Shown here: piece after piece, positions 40,489 to 49,985 of the stretch
Position numbering within the stretch: the first letter of the stretch is position 1
Layout of the letters: the number at the start of each line of letters is the position of its first letter
Source: Oscillospiraceae bacterium
Lineage (GTDB): Bacteria > Bacillota > Clostridia > Oscillospirales > Ruminococcaceae
DNA: 64,000 bases
Assembly (NCBI GenBank): GCA_030533325.1
Contig: JAUNJJ010000001.1
Coordinates: forward strand, 45,411 to 109,410
Reading direction: 5' to 3'
Notes under the pieces: model-generated
What the model saw: only the letters and a program-made list of their open reading frames with translations
The model's database searches: none
Told to the model about the DNA's origin: nothing
Program-made: the position numbers and the translations under genes

Positions 40489-41300
40489 TGGAGAAAAATC
40501 ATATGGATGCAATCTATCCGCTGTTCAGTTCAAGTAAAGGAAATGCTGTATTTATCGGAAACAGCAGCAGAGGGATACTTATTGACTGCGGCGTGTCATT
40601 TAAAAAGCTTGACCTTGCCATGAAACGCTGCGGACTGGATGTACAGGCTGTAAAGGCTGTTTTTATCACACATGAACATTCAGATCACATAAAAGGGCTG
40701 CCGGTACTTACAAAAAAACACAGTCTCAGTGTATACGGACAGGCAGGGACTATAAGGAAACTTGTAAGAGATAACTATATAAACAGTAATTCAGAGGCTC
40801 TGGAGATAGAGATATCAGCAGAGCTTTTTGATATGAAGGTAACAGCGTTTGATACACCGCATGATGCGGAACACAGCTGCGGCTACAGAGTTGACTTTAA
40901 GGACGGTACTTCGTGTGCTGTCTGTACAGACCTTGGCTGCGTGACCAGTGCTGTTGATACTGCAGTTCTTGGTGCAGACACTGTTCTTCTGGAGTCAAAT
41001 TATGATGAGGATATGATGATGTTCAGTACTTATCCGCGAATACTTAAGCAGAGGATTTGTTCGGAACGCGGTCATCTTTCGAATCATGCAAGTGCTGAAC
41101 AGGCACTTAAACTTGTAAAGAACGGCACCAGAAATATTATTCTCGGTCATCTGAGTCAGGAGAACAACACTCCTGAACTTGCGGAAAAAACTGTATCTGA
41201 GAGACTTTCAGGCTATGTCAGGGACAGAGACTATATGCTTATGGTTGCAAAACCGGAAACAACCGGTGAGAAGGTGGTGCTGAAACCATGTTTAACATAA
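40488..41300 (+). CDS. MBL-fold hydrolase of the YycJ/WalJ type
   Basis: A 270 aa metallo-beta-lactamase-fold protein with THEHSDHIKG (about residues 60-69), a downstream CTDLG block and GHLSNHAS/LGHLSQENN segments. This pattern is typical of YycJ/WalJ, described as a 5'-3' exonuclease linked to mismatch repair. ATG 40488 overlaps the murA stop; ATG 40503 with GGAG nine bases upstream is an alternative. It overlaps rlmH by 13 bp. Confidence 0.88.
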   Translation: MEKNHMDAIYPLFSSSKGNAVFIGNSSRGILIDCGVSFKKLDLAMKRCGLDVQAVKAVFITHEHSDHIKGLPVLTKKHSLSVYGQAGTIRKLVRDNYINSNSEALEIEISAELFDMKVTAFDTPHDAEHSCGYRVDFKDGTSCAVCTDLGCVTSAVDTAVLGADTVLLESNYDEDMMMFSTYPRILKQRICSERGHLSNHASAEQALKLVKNGTRNIILGHLSQENNTPELAEKTVSERLSGYVRDRDYMLMVAKPETTGEKVVLKPCLT

Positions 41301-41764
41301 ATCTTATTACAGTTGGTAAACTTAAAGAAGAATATCTCAGAGCAGCATCTGCGGAATACTCCAAGAGACTTCAGGCTTTCTGTAACCTGAAGATTACTGA
41401 GATTGATGAATGCAGGCTTTCTGACCGCCCTTCAGAAAAGGAAATAAAAAAAGCACTTGATACAGAGGCGGTAAACATCATGAAACATGCTTCAGGTTTT
41501 ATTATCCCTATGTGTATCGAGGGTAAACAGATGAAAAGTGAAAAACTTTCGGAAAAGTTTGAAAGCATTGCAGTTTCCGGATGCAGCGAAATCTCATTTA
41601 TTATAGGCAGTTCCTACGGCCTTGCGGACAGTGTCAAGAATGCAGCAGGACTTAAGCTTTCCATGTCAGAAATGACTTTTCCGCATCAGCTTGCGAGAAT
41701 AATGCTTCTTGAGCAGATATACAGGGCATTTATGATATCTGCCGGCAAGAGTTATCACAAATAG
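41288..41764 (+). CDS. rlmH: 23S rRNA (pseudouridine-1915 N3)-methyltransferase
   Basis: Methylates pseudouridine 1915 in helix 69 of 23S rRNA. It is 158 aa, full length. The SPOUT knot is shown by FIIGSSYGL (about residues 103-111), LSMSEMTFPHQLARIMLLEQIYRA (about 122-145) and the C-terminal YHK. Its RBS (GAGAAGGTGGT) lies in the end of the preceding gene. Confidence 0.96.
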   Translation: MFNINLITVGKLKEEYLRAASAEYSKRLQAFCNLKITEIDECRLSDRPSEKEIKKALDTEAVNIMKHASGFIIPMCIEGKQMKSEKLSEKFESIAVSGCSEISFIIGSSYGLADSVKNAAGLKLSMSEMTFPHQLARIMLLEQIYRAFMISAGKSYHK

Positions 41765-41772
41765 TCAGACTA

Positions 41773-41807
41773 AGACACAGGTTCACTATGCAGCTGTGTC
41801 TTTTTTT
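41773..41807 (+). terminator. Terminator directly upstream of the M3-like peptidase gene
   Basis: AGACACAG (41773-41780) pairs with CTGTGTCT (41794-41801), followed by seven T. The ribosome binding site of the next gene starts only 5 bp later, so no promoter fits between. The gene may be controlled by readthrough. Confidence 0.85.
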
Positions 41808-41823
41808 ATAAGGGGAGGAAAAA

Positions 41824-43578
41824 ATGAAGGGAAAAATTATATCACTTTTATGTGCAGCAGCATTCTGTGCATCATGTCTGTCAGGAGCATTTGTACATCC
41901 GGTATCAGCGGAAAGTATCGTATATGAGAGATACAGTATGAGCCGTATGGAGGAAGTGCTTGCTGATTTTGAAAAGCAGACGGAACAGAAAAATAACGAG
42001 GAGGGTGTAACTGAAGGATATGCAGCTATAGTCGAGGAGTATGACTATGTGATTTTTCAGTATTCACTGGCACAGGTGCAGTTTTCAGAGAATATGACTG
42101 ATGAAAACTATGATGAACTGACTTATATGAATGCCATGCAGCTGGAGTGTTTACAGAAAATAAATGAAGTAATTAACCGTGCTGTAAATTCAGAATATCA
42201 GGAACTGATGACAGAATTTACCGGCATCAATGTTACAACCGGGGAGATAAAAGACGAGCAGGCAGAGCGCGAATCCGCTGCCGCCGCTGAAAAAAGTGCA
42301 CTGATAAAGCAGTACAACGAAGCCGCATACTCATCAAAATCCAGTAGTGACAAAGATCTTGAATGCGCTGAGATTTATCTGAAACTTGTAAAACTGAACA
42401 ACAGTATTGTAAACAGGGAGAAGTATGATAATTACTTTGATTACATGTACGATGTATATGGGAGAGATTATTCTTCAGATGAGATAAAGCAGATTAATTC
42501 ATCTGTTTCCGGACTTATGGACGATGCGGACAGAGAGCTTACCGACCGCCTGAATACTCTTAAAAACAAAATGCTTACCGATAAAAATGCAAAACTTGTT
42601 TTTGAGAACAATATGGAGATTGCACAGCAGTATGCTTACAGGATTTCAGAGGAACTCAGTGTTTCGGCAAGTGAGGCTCTGGAAAAAGGTCTGTACATAA
42701 CAGGAAGCGGGTCTGACAGTGAACAGGCAGCGTATACCACAATGCTCAGCTACTGCAACAGTGCCATTATTTATCAGTATCTTTACGGCAATTATAACGA
42801 TCTGACGTCCGCATTACATGAATTCGGACACTTTAATGCAATGAGACTGAGCTGTATCCCGTCGCTTTATATTAACCGCCATAATATTGATGTGGCGGAG
42901 GTTCAGTCTCAGGGACTTGAAGTACTTTATACACAGTTCTATGAGTCCATATACGGGGAATATGCTGAAACAATGAGGCTTATGGAGGCTATGAGCCTTA
43001 TACGTTCAGTTGCAGCCGGATTTATCGGAAATGAATTCGAAGACTATGTATATGAAAATGCTGAAAATCTAACTGCGGAGGACGTTGTCAGTAAGTATAA
43101 CGAAATCAGCAGCAGGTATAAATTTTACAATGTTAATTTTTACAGAATAACTCATTTTTTCGTATCTCCGGGATATTATATAAGCTATGCTGTTTCAGCA
43201 CTTGCAGCACTTAATCTGTGGGATGTTATGTACAGTGATCCTGAGCTGGCAGTTTCCATGTACAATGATTTTTCACATTATCCGACATGGGGACCGACCG
43301 GCTTTTCAGAAGCCCTTGATACGGCAGGTTTTGAAAATGTTCTCAGCACGGAGTTTATAGAAAGCGGGGTTACAGAATTTCTTTCCGTACTTGCATCAGG
43401 GCAGATATACGGTGACACAGACGGAAACGGACTTATAAACACAGGCGACTTCATAACGCTGGTTCATCATATTGTCAGTCCGGAAGACGGGGCTGATGAA
43501 AGTGCCTGCGATCTGAACAGAGACGGAAAGACTGATATTTCCGACCTTATGCTTATGAAAAAACTTATGTTGAAATAA
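41824..43578 (+). CDS. Secreted M3-like metallopeptidase with C-terminal dockerin
   Basis: A 584 aa exported protein. It has a signal peptide (1 to about 30), a mostly helical catalytic region (about 35-520) and a type I dockerin (about 525-584) with calcium loops DTDGNGLINTGDF and DLNRDGKTDISDL. The zinc site HEFGH (His332, Glu333, His336) and the downstream DVAEVQSQ with Glu359 match the M3 (oligopeptidase F) pattern HExGH...D-x2-E-x2-S. M3 enzymes are usually cytosolic; here it should attach to a cellulosome. RBS AAGGGGAGG. Substrate unknown. Confidence 0.88.
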   Translation: MKGKIISLLCAAAFCASCLSGAFVHPVSAESIVYERYSMSRMEEVLADFEKQTEQKNNEEGVTEGYAAIVEEYDYVIFQYSLAQVQFSENMTDENYDELTYMNAMQLECLQKINEVINRAVNSEYQELMTEFTGINVTTGEIKDEQAERESAAAAEKSALIKQYNEAAYSSKSSSDKDLECAEIYLKLVKLNNSIVNREKYDNYFDYMYDVYGRDYSSDEIKQINSSVSGLMDDADRELTDRLNTLKNKMLTDKNAKLVFENNMEIAQQYAYRISEELSVSASEALEKGLYITGSGSDSEQAAYTTMLSYCNSAIIYQYLYGNYNDLTSALHEFGHFNAMRLSCIPSLYINRHNIDVAEVQSQGLEVLYTQFYESIYGEYAETMRLMEAMSLIRSVAAGFIGNEFEDYVYENAENLTAEDVVSKYNEISSRYKFYNVNFYRITHFFVSPGYYISYAVSALAALNLWDVMYSDPELAVSMYNDFSHYPTWGPTGFSEALDTAGFENVLSTEFIESGVTEFLSVLASGQIYGDTDGNGLINTGDFITLVHHIVSPEDGADESACDLNRDGKTDISDLMLMKKLMLK

Positions 43579-43652
43579 TCAGAAAAGTTTTCAACAGGGT
43601 TTTTAACTTTTCAACATTATCGGATGTGGATAAATGTTAAAGACGGGAAAAG

Positions 43653-43670
43653 CAAAAAAATCTCTTCCCG
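43653..43670. terminator. Weak hairpin before the purB promoter
   Basis: CGGGAA pairs with TTCCCG around an A-rich loop. There is no T run; its role is unclear. Confidence 0.3.
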
Positions 43671-43675
43671 AAACC

Positions 43676-43704
43676 TTGATTATATCGCATAAATATGATA
43701 CAAT
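43676..43704 (+). promoter_or_regulatory. Promoter of purB
   Basis: TTGATT (43676-43681), 17 bp and TACAAT (43699-43704), about 50 bp before the ATG. Confidence 0.7.
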
Positions 43705-43756
43705 TAAAATATTAATGCAAAAAAATTAATTTTATAATAATAAAGGAGTTTTTCTA

Positions 43757-45187
43757 ATGACTAACAGCTATGAAAGTCCATTCTGCACAAGATATGCGAG
43801 CAAGGAAATGCAGTTCGTTTTTTCAGCAGACAAGAAATTCACAACCTGGAGAAAACTCTGGGTAGCACTTGCAAGAGCTGAGATGAAACTCGGGCTTCCT
43901 GTAACTGAGGAACAGGTTAAGGAACTTGAGGCAAATATCGAAAACATTGACTACGAAGCAGCAAGAGAACGTGAAAAGATCTGCCGTCACGATGTAATGT
44001 CACACGTTCACGCATACGGTCTTGTTTGTCCGAATGCAAAGGGTATCATTCACCTCGGTGCCACATCATGCTATGTAGGTGACAACACAGATATCATCAT
44101 CATGCGTGACGCTCTTCAGATTGTATACAAAAAGCTTGTTACAGTTATTTCACAGCTTTCAAAGTTCGCTGATGAATACAAGGACATGCCGGCCCTTGCA
44201 TATACACATCTTCAGCCTGCACAGCTCACAACAGTGGGCAAGCGTGCAACTCTCTGGATCAATGAATTCCTTATGGACCTCGAGGAGATTGAATACCGTA
44301 TCAAAAATCTTAAGCTTCTCGGCTCAAAGGGTACTACAGGTACACAGGCTTCATTCGTTGAACTTTTTGAAGGCGATACATCAAAAATCAAGCAGCTTGA
44401 AGCAATGATTGCAGAAGAGATGGGATTTGACGGAGTTGTTCCTGTTTCAGGTCAGACATACTCAAGAAAGATTGACTCACAGGTTATCAGTACACTCAGC
44501 GGTCTTGCACAGTCTGCAAGCAAGTTCTCAAATGACATGCGTATTCTCCAGAGCTTTAAGGAGATGGAAGAACCGTTTGAAAAGGGTCAGATCGGCTCAT
44601 CAGCCATGGCATACAAGAGAAACCCGATGAGATGCGAAAGAATCACATCACTTGCAAGATATCTTATGATAGACAGCCTTAATCCTGCATTTACAGCAGG
44701 TACACAGTGGTTTGAAAGAACACTTGATGACTCTGCAAACAAGAGAATCTCTGTTGCTGAAGGTTTCCTTGCAGCTGATGCTATTCTCAACATTCTTATC
44801 AACGTTACAAGCGGACTTGTTGTTTATCCTAAGATTGTACGCCGCAGACTTATGGCTGAACTTCCTTTCATGGCAACTGAAAACATCATGATGAGCGCAG
44901 TTAAGAAGGGCGGAGACAGACAGGTGCTTCACGAAAGAATCCGTGAATACTCAATGGTAGCAGGCAGACATGTAAAGGAAGACGGTCTTGAAAACGACCT
45001 CTGCGACATGATCCTTAACGATGAGATGTTCATGATAAACAAGGAAGAACTTGATGCTATCCTTAAGCCTGAAAACTTCACAGGCCGCAGCTCGGAACAG
45101 GTTACAGAATTCCTCGAAACATGTGTAAAGCCTGTTCTCGATGCCAACGCAGACAAGCTCAACGAAACAGCAGAAATCAACGTTTAA
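43757..45187 (+). CDS. purB: Adenylosuccinate lyase
   Basis: Acts twice in purine synthesis, splitting SAICAR and adenylosuccinate to release fumarate. The 476 aa protein has the fumarase/ASL superfamily signature GSSAMAYKRNP (about residues 280-290), HLGATS near 100 and THLQPAQ near 152. The sequence is strongly codon-biased, suggesting high expression. RBS AAAGGAG. Confidence 0.97.
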   Translation: MTNSYESPFCTRYASKEMQFVFSADKKFTTWRKLWVALARAEMKLGLPVTEEQVKELEANIENIDYEAAREREKICRHDVMSHVHAYGLVCPNAKGIIHLGATSCYVGDNTDIIIMRDALQIVYKKLVTVISQLSKFADEYKDMPALAYTHLQPAQLTTVGKRATLWINEFLMDLEEIEYRIKNLKLLGSKGTTGTQASFVELFEGDTSKIKQLEAMIAEEMGFDGVVPVSGQTYSRKIDSQVISTLSGLAQSASKFSNDMRILQSFKEMEEPFEKGQIGSSAMAYKRNPMRCERITSLARYLMIDSLNPAFTAGTQWFERTLDDSANKRISVAEGFLAADAILNILINVTSGLVVYPKIVRRRLMAELPFMATENIMMSAVKKGGDRQVLHERIREYSMVAGRHVKEDGLENDLCDMILNDEMFMINKEELDAILKPENFTGRSSEQVTEFLETCVKPVLDANADKLNETAEINV

Positions 45188-45193
45188 CAGGTA

Positions 45194-45214
45194 CAGGGCG
45201 ACCGCAAAGCCCTG
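45194..45214. repeat. Dispersed repeat GCAGGGCTTTGCGG, copy 2 (opposite strand)
   Basis: CAGGGC-GACCGCAAA-GCCCTG forms a 6 bp hairpin and is the reverse complement of the core of the copy at 38044. It lies between the purB stop and the secD ribosome binding site. Confidence 0.6.
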
Positions 45215-45245
45215 AAAAATATAAAAACTTTTTGGAGGGAAAACA

Positions 45246-46658
45246 GTGAAGAAAATTAAAAAGCCCGTTTTCTTTATTGTATTTTTACTTATCCTCGGCT
45301 TTTCCTACACTGCAATATTCGGTGTAAAATATCAGTACGGAGATATAGCTAAAACATACATTAAGGACGTATCGGACATAAGACTTGGTATAGACATTCA
45401 GGGCGGTGTTGACGTAACATTTACACCTGCCGGAGATGTTGATGCAACTGATGAACAGCTTGACTCAGTAAAGGAAGTAATGAAGGTTCGTCTTGCTGCT
45501 CTTGGTATTACAGACAGCAACGTTTATGTTGACTCAAACAATGACCGTGTTATCGTTCGTTTCCCGTGGCAGTCATCAGAATCAGACTTTGACCCTGAGG
45601 CAGCAGTTAAGGAACTTGGCGGTACAGCGATGCTTACTTTCCGTGAAGGAACGGAAACAACTGTTGATGAAAACGGTGATACTGTTCCGGCAGGAGAGTT
45701 AATCCTTAACGGTGAGGATGTTGCAAGTGCAACTGCAGGTTATCAGAATGATGAAACAACAGGCGAAATAGAATACGTTGTTCAGCTCAAACTTAATTCT
45801 GAAGGTACACAGAAGTTTGCAGATGCAACGGGAAGACTTGCAGAAAACAAGGGTACAATCTCCATCTGGATGGATGACAATATGCTTACAGCTCCTACAG
45901 TACAGAGCCATATTACAACTGGTGAAGCTGTTATCTCAGGTAGCTTTGAAACATATGAGGATGCAAAGACACTTGCTGACAGAATCAATTCAGGTGCGCT
46001 TCCGTTTTCGCTTACCACGTCAAGCTTCTCAACTATTTCACCGACACTTGGCGCCGGTGCGCTTAATGCAATGATTCTTGGCGGAATTATCGCATTTGCA
46101 TTTATTGCAGTATACATGATAGCCCTTTACAGACTTCCTGGTTTTGTTGCAGTTATTGCACTTACAGGACAGGTTACATGCACACTTGCTGCTGTATCAG
46201 GCTACTTCAGCTTTATGAACAGCTCAACTCTTACCATCCCTGGTATTGCCGGTATTATCCTTTCAATCGGTATGGGTGTTGACGCAAACATTATTACCGG
46301 TGAACGTATCAAGGAGGAACTCCGTTCAGGCAAGAGACTTAACACAGCTCTTGAAGCAGGTTACAAGAGGGCGTTCTCAGCTATTTTTGACGGAAACTTA
46401 ACAGTAATTCTTATTGCGATTATACTTATGGGTGCTTTCGGCGTTCCGGACAGCCTCTTTGCAAAGATGCTCAGTTTCATCTTCAGATGGTTCGGTACAA
46501 CAACTGAAGGAACAATCTACTCATTCGGTTTCACACTTATGGTTGGTGCAATCCTTAACTTTGTAATGGGTGTGTTTGCATCAAAGCTTATGCTTGGTTC
46601 ACTCTCCAAGTTCAATGTATTCAAAAACAGAAAACTTTACGGAGGTGTTGAAAAATGA
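45246..46658 (+). CDS. secD: Protein translocase subunit SecD
   Basis: Membrane subunit that pulls exported proteins across using the proton gradient. It is 470 aa with TM1 (about residues 8-28), the extracellular P1 domain containing RLGIDIQGGVDV (about 46-57), and five clustered C-terminal helices with GIILSIGMGVDANIITGERIKEE (about 336-358). GTG 45246 follows GGAGGG. It overlaps secF by 4 bp. Confidence 0.96.
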   Translation: MKKIKKPVFFIVFLLILGFSYTAIFGVKYQYGDIAKTYIKDVSDIRLGIDIQGGVDVTFTPAGDVDATDEQLDSVKEVMKVRLAALGITDSNVYVDSNNDRVIVRFPWQSSESDFDPEAAVKELGGTAMLTFREGTETTVDENGDTVPAGELILNGEDVASATAGYQNDETTGEIEYVVQLKLNSEGTQKFADATGRLAENKGTISIWMDDNMLTAPTVQSHITTGEAVISGSFETYEDAKTLADRINSGALPFSLTTSSFSTISPTLGAGALNAMILGGIIAFAFIAVYMIALYRLPGFVAVIALTGQVTCTLAAVSGYFSFMNSSTLTIPGIAGIILSIGMGVDANIITGERIKEELRSGKRLNTALEAGYKRAFSAIFDGNLTVILIAIILMGAFGVPDSLFAKMLSFIFRWFGTTTEGTIYSFGFTLMVGAILNFVMGVFASKLMLGSLSKFNVFKNRKLYGGVEK

Positions 46659-47605
46659 GTAAGGAAAAGAATATCCAGCCTTCAGAGAAGAAAACAAAAT
46701 CCTATAACTTTACAGGGAAGAGCAAAGTTTTCTATATAATTTCCGCAGTACTCGTTGCAGTGTCGGTTCTCGTATCATTCCTCGGAGTTGATATCGCAAT
46801 AGAGTTCAGAGGCGGTACAATGATCACCTATTCATTTGTCGGAGATATTGACTCAGACGAAGCGCAGGCAAAGGTTGAGGAGATTGCCGGTTCAAAGGTA
46901 AATATCCAGCAGGGTGATCTCTTCCAGAGTGACAGAAAGAAACTTGCCATCTCATTCGTTTCATCAGAAGGCTTTACAGCAGAAAAGCAGACATCACTTA
47001 CTTCTGCCCTTCAGGAAATATATGCAGACAATGATATTGAGATTCTTGACTCAACAGACGTTGCAGCTTCTTCAGGCCGTGACTTCTTTATCAAGTGTAT
47101 TGTTGCAGTTGCATTTTCAGCTGTTATACTTATTCTCTATATCGCATTCAGATTCAAGAGAATCAGCGGATGGTCATCGGGCGTATGTGCCGTTATAGCC
47201 CTCCTTCATGATATTGTTGTAACATACGGTGCGTTTGTAATCATCGGTTTCCAGATTAACTCAAACTTTATTGCCGTTGTTCTTACAATTCTCGGATGTT
47301 CAATCAACAACACAATCGTTGTTTATGACCGTATCAGAGAAAACAAGAAGCTTATGCCTGTAGCGGACATACACGAACTTGTAAACGTAAGTACAACACA
47401 GTCTATGACACGTTCATTCAGAACTTCCATTACAACTGTTGTAACAATGATTATTATTTCAATTGTAGCTTATATATACGGCGTTACATCAATCCTCAGC
47501 TTCTCAGTTCCGATTATAATCGGTATGCTTGTCGGAACATATTCATCACTTTGTCTTGCTCCGTGCCTCTGGGTATCATGGCAGACAAAAGCTAAAAAAG
47601 CATAA
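46655..47605 (+). CDS. secF: Protein translocase subunit SecF
   Basis: Partner of SecD. It is 316 aa, with TM1 (about 25-45), the FRGGTMITY block (about 54-62) and the C-terminal helices containing VVLTILGCSINNTIVVYDRIREN (about 208-230). The gene overlap (ATGA) indicates coupled translation. The export capacity suits the secreted dockerin enzymes and pilins nearby. Confidence 0.96.
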   Translation: MSKEKNIQPSEKKTKSYNFTGKSKVFYIISAVLVAVSVLVSFLGVDIAIEFRGGTMITYSFVGDIDSDEAQAKVEEIAGSKVNIQQGDLFQSDRKKLAISFVSSEGFTAEKQTSLTSALQEIYADNDIEILDSTDVAASSGRDFFIKCIVAVAFSAVILILYIAFRFKRISGWSSGVCAVIALLHDIVVTYGAFVIIGFQINSNFIAVVLTILGCSINNTIVVYDRIRENKKLMPVADIHELVNVSTTQSMTRSFRTSITTVVTMIIISIVAYIYGVTSILSFSVPIIIGMLVGTYSSLCLAPCLWVSWQTKAKKA

Positions 47606-47623
47606 AAATTTTATAATGATTTT

Positions 47624-47661
47624 AAACCGCCTTGTTTTTCAGGGCGGTTTTGTGTTATAAT
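47624..47661 (+). promoter_or_regulatory. Overlapping terminator and promoter downstream of secF
   Basis: The hairpin AAACCGCC/GGCGGTTT (47624-47631 with 47643-47650) overlaps TTGTTT (47632-47637). The right arm fills the 18 bp spacer before an extended -10, TGTTATAAT (47656-47661). The same design as at 32035-32073. Confidence 0.7.
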
Positions 47662-47694
47662 TAGACTATACAAATCCCGGAAGGAGGCTTTGCA

Positions 47695-48495
47695 GTGAAA
47701 GCAGGAGTGTCTACAGCCTGTCTTTATCCGGATTTTCTTGAAAATGCACTTTCGGAGCTTATGGAAAACGGTGTCCGTACAACAGAGATTTTTGTAAATA
47801 CTCACAGTGAGGTCGTTCCGGATTTTACCGGTATGCTGGCAGATATTATTTCCGCAAACGGTGCGGAGTGTGCAGCCTATCATCCTTATACATGCCCGAT
47901 GGAACCTATGATGATGTTCTCCGGATACAGCCGAAGAATGAAGGATATGCTTGAATATCACAAGTATTATTTTGATGCCATGAACCGTCTGGGAGCAAAG
48001 ATTTTTGTTTTTCACGGGAATATGAACGTAGTTTCCGTTCCGGATGATTTTTATTTTGAAGTATTTGATGAGCTTTCACGGGCCGCAGAAAGATTCGGCA
48101 TTGTTGCAGCTCAGGAAAATGTCGCAAGGTGTCAGAGCCACAGTCTTGAATTTATGAAAAATATGACCGGAAAACTCGGCAGCAGGGCAAAGTTTGTACT
48201 TGATGTCAAGCAGGCTCTGCGTTCAGGTGAGGATCCTGTGGAGATTGTCAGGACGCTTGGTTCAGGAATAGTTCATGTACATATGAGTGACAACAGTAAG
48301 GATGACGACTGTCTGGTTCCGGGAAAAGGTAATTTTGATATTTACAGTTTTCTTTCGCTTTTACATGAAAAAGGTTTTGACGGAACTGTTATGATTGAAC
48401 TCTACCGCCGAAGTTTTCAGACTGTGTCAGAACTTACGGAAAGCTGTGCTTATATAGAAAGTCTTATAAAAAGAATTGAAGAGAGAAAGGATTAG
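47695..48495 (+). CDS. Sugar phosphate isomerase/epimerase family TIM-barrel protein
   Basis: A 266 aa protein of the xylose-isomerase-like TIM barrel/AP endonuclease 2 superfamily: TTEIFVNTHSEV, FVFHGNMN, AAQENVARCQ and VHVHMSDNSKDDDCLVPGKGNFD blocks supply metal-binding His, Glu and Asp residues. The substrate is not known. GTG 47695 follows GGAGG. nrdR begins 3 bp after its stop. Confidence 0.8.
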   Translation: MKAGVSTACLYPDFLENALSELMENGVRTTEIFVNTHSEVVPDFTGMLADIISANGAECAAYHPYTCPMEPMMMFSGYSRRMKDMLEYHKYYFDAMNRLGAKIFVFHGNMNVVSVPDDFYFEVFDELSRAAERFGIVAAQENVARCQSHSLEFMKNMTGKLGSRAKFVLDVKQALRSGEDPVEIVRTLGSGIVHVHMSDNSKDDDCLVPGKGNFDIYSFLSLLHEKGFDGTVMIELYRRSFQTVSELTESCAYIESLIKRIEERKD

Positions 48496-48498
48496 CCT

Positions 48499-48945
48499 AT
48501 GAGATGTCCGTTCTGCGGTTTTGAAGATACCAAGGTAATTGATTCAAGATCGATTGATCTGAAAAAGAGAAGAAGAAGAGAATGCACCAACTGTTCAAAA
48601 AGATTTACAACATATGAGACAGTTGACAAACCTCTCCTTATGGTTGAGAAAAAAGACGGATCATTTGAGCCGTTTAACAGAAACAAGCTTATAACCGGAA
48701 TCTACAGTGCTATAAAAAAGCGTCCGGTAAGTGTTGATGATGTTTCGAAAATTGCTGATGAGATAGAAAATACATTTGCCAATGAATTCACAAATCAGAT
48801 TTCAACAGCAAAAGTCGGGGATATCGTTCTTGAAAAGCTTAAGACACTTGACCCGATAGCGTATATACGTTTTGCTTCTGTTTACAAGGATTTTGATGAC
48901 AAGGAAAGTTTTATTAAAATCATATCGGAGCTTGATGCAAAATAG
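48499..48945 (+). CDS. nrdR: Transcriptional repressor NrdR
   Basis: Represses ribonucleotide reductase genes when dATP is high. The 148 aa protein has an N-terminal zinc ribbon (CPFC at 3-6, CTNC at 31-34) and an ATP-cone domain (about 49-139). No nrd genes or obvious NrdR boxes occur in the window, so it acts in trans. Confidence 0.96.
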   Translation: MRCPFCGFEDTKVIDSRSIDLKKRRRRECTNCSKRFTTYETVDKPLLMVEKKDGSFEPFNRNKLITGIYSAIKKRPVSVDDVSKIADEIENTFANEFTNQISTAKVGDIVLEKLKTLDPIAYIRFASVYKDFDDKESFIKIISELDAK

Positions 48946-48988
48946 CCAATTTATCAGGTGATAAAGATGGATTTTCTGTATTGTTTCA

Positions 48989-49030
48989 CAAATAAAAATT
49001 AAATTGATTTTTCTATGGATTTTTATTTGT
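48989..49030 (+). terminator. AT-rich inverted repeat after nrdR
   Basis: ACAAATAAAAAT and ATTTTTATTTGT pair perfectly (12 bp) around an 18 nt loop. This is a weak terminator candidate. Confidence 0.45.
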
Positions 49031-49092
49031 ATTTATGATATTATTATCTTATGAAATTCAAATCAATTACATATTCAGGAGGTATTTACACT

Positions 49093-49464
49093 ATGGAAGG
49101 TATCTATAACTCACTTCAGATGGAGGAGATTACAGACCAGTTTGACCCGGGTGAGATGGAAGAGCAGAAGGTAATTTCTATTCTGGTATTTTTTATCGAG
49201 TTCCTTTTCTTTATCCCTATTGTTTCATATAAGGATTCAGCATACGCAAAAACAGTGGCAAACCAGGCTCTCACACTGTTTGTCGCAGGAATTGCGCTAG
49301 GAATTGTTGGCAGTATTATCGGAATGATTCCGTTTATCGGAGGACTTATTGCAAAATTAATTTCTCTTTTACTTGTAGTTCTTGCAATCACAAAGATTAT
49401 CGACGCTGCTAACGGAAAGATCAGAAATCTTCCTTTCGGAATCATTATTCCTGCATTTAAGTAA
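49093..49464 (+). CDS. Small multi-pass membrane protein
   Basis: A 123 aa protein with an acidic N-terminus (about residues 1-26) and three hydrophobic segments (about 28-48, 62-82 and 84-106). No family recognised. ATG 49093 follows AGGAGG; an in-frame ATG at 49051 lacks a ribosome binding site. A terminator follows. Confidence 0.75.
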   Translation: MEGIYNSLQMEEITDQFDPGEMEEQKVISILVFFIEFLFFIPIVSYKDSAYAKTVANQALTLFVAGIALGIVGSIIGMIPFIGGLIAKLISLLLVVLAITKIIDAANGKIRNLPFGIIIPAFK

Positions 49465-49466
49465 AA

Positions 49467-49498
49467 ACGGGGCGGTCGGTTTCGGCCGCCTGTTTTTT
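49467..49498 (+). terminator. Terminator after the small membrane protein gene
   Basis: GGGCGG and CCGCCT arms around TCGGTTTCGG, followed by six T. Confidence 0.8.
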
Positions 49499-49548
49499 GG
49501 CATATAAACCTTACTGAAACCATATAGTGTATCAGTGAGGTGTTGAAT

Positions 49549-49983
49549 GTGAAAAAGACAGTATTCTGTACTGCAGTTTTAATTCTGGCTGCAGTTTTTT
49601 TAATTCTGATTTTATCATCAAAAGAGAGAAAAACCGGTACAGATATTGCCGGACAGCAGATTCCGGGATATCTTCTTGTCTGCGGATGGGAAACCAGTTC
49701 AGAAAAAATCCGCATGGAGAGTATTGTGATTCCGGATGAGTTCAGCGAAGTGTACAGTCAGTATAACGAGATTCAGAAAAGTCAGGGTTTTGACCTTAGC
49801 AGTCACAGAGGAGAAAAGGCTGTGCTTGTAACTTGTCCGATAACCAACTATGAGGGCAGGGATGATGTCTATGCCGAGCTTATACTGAGCGGCACAAATC
49901 TTATCGGAGCAGCTCTTGTATCAGACAGTTCAGACGGTTTTGTTAAACCGTTAAAAAATACAAAAACGGAAAAGGGGTATTAA
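49549..49983 (+). CDS. DUF4830-like anchored protein
   Basis: A 144 aa protein with an N-terminal transmembrane anchor (residues 4-24) and an extracytoplasmic domain matching DUF4830 as I recall it: YLLVCGWETSSEKIRMESIVIP, then YNEIQKSQGFDLS and VTCPITNYEGRDDVYAELIL. Function unknown. GTG 49549 lies six bases after GAGGTG, which favours it over TTG 49540. It ends 2 bp before the epimerase gene, so the two are cotranscribed. Confidence 0.75.
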   Translation: MKKTVFCTAVLILAAVFLILILSSKERKTGTDIAGQQIPGYLLVCGWETSSEKIRMESIVIPDEFSEVYSQYNEIQKSQGFDLSSHRGEKAVLVTCPITNYEGRDDVYAELILSGTNLIGAALVSDSSDGFVKPLKNTKTEKGY

Positions 49984-49985
49984 AA

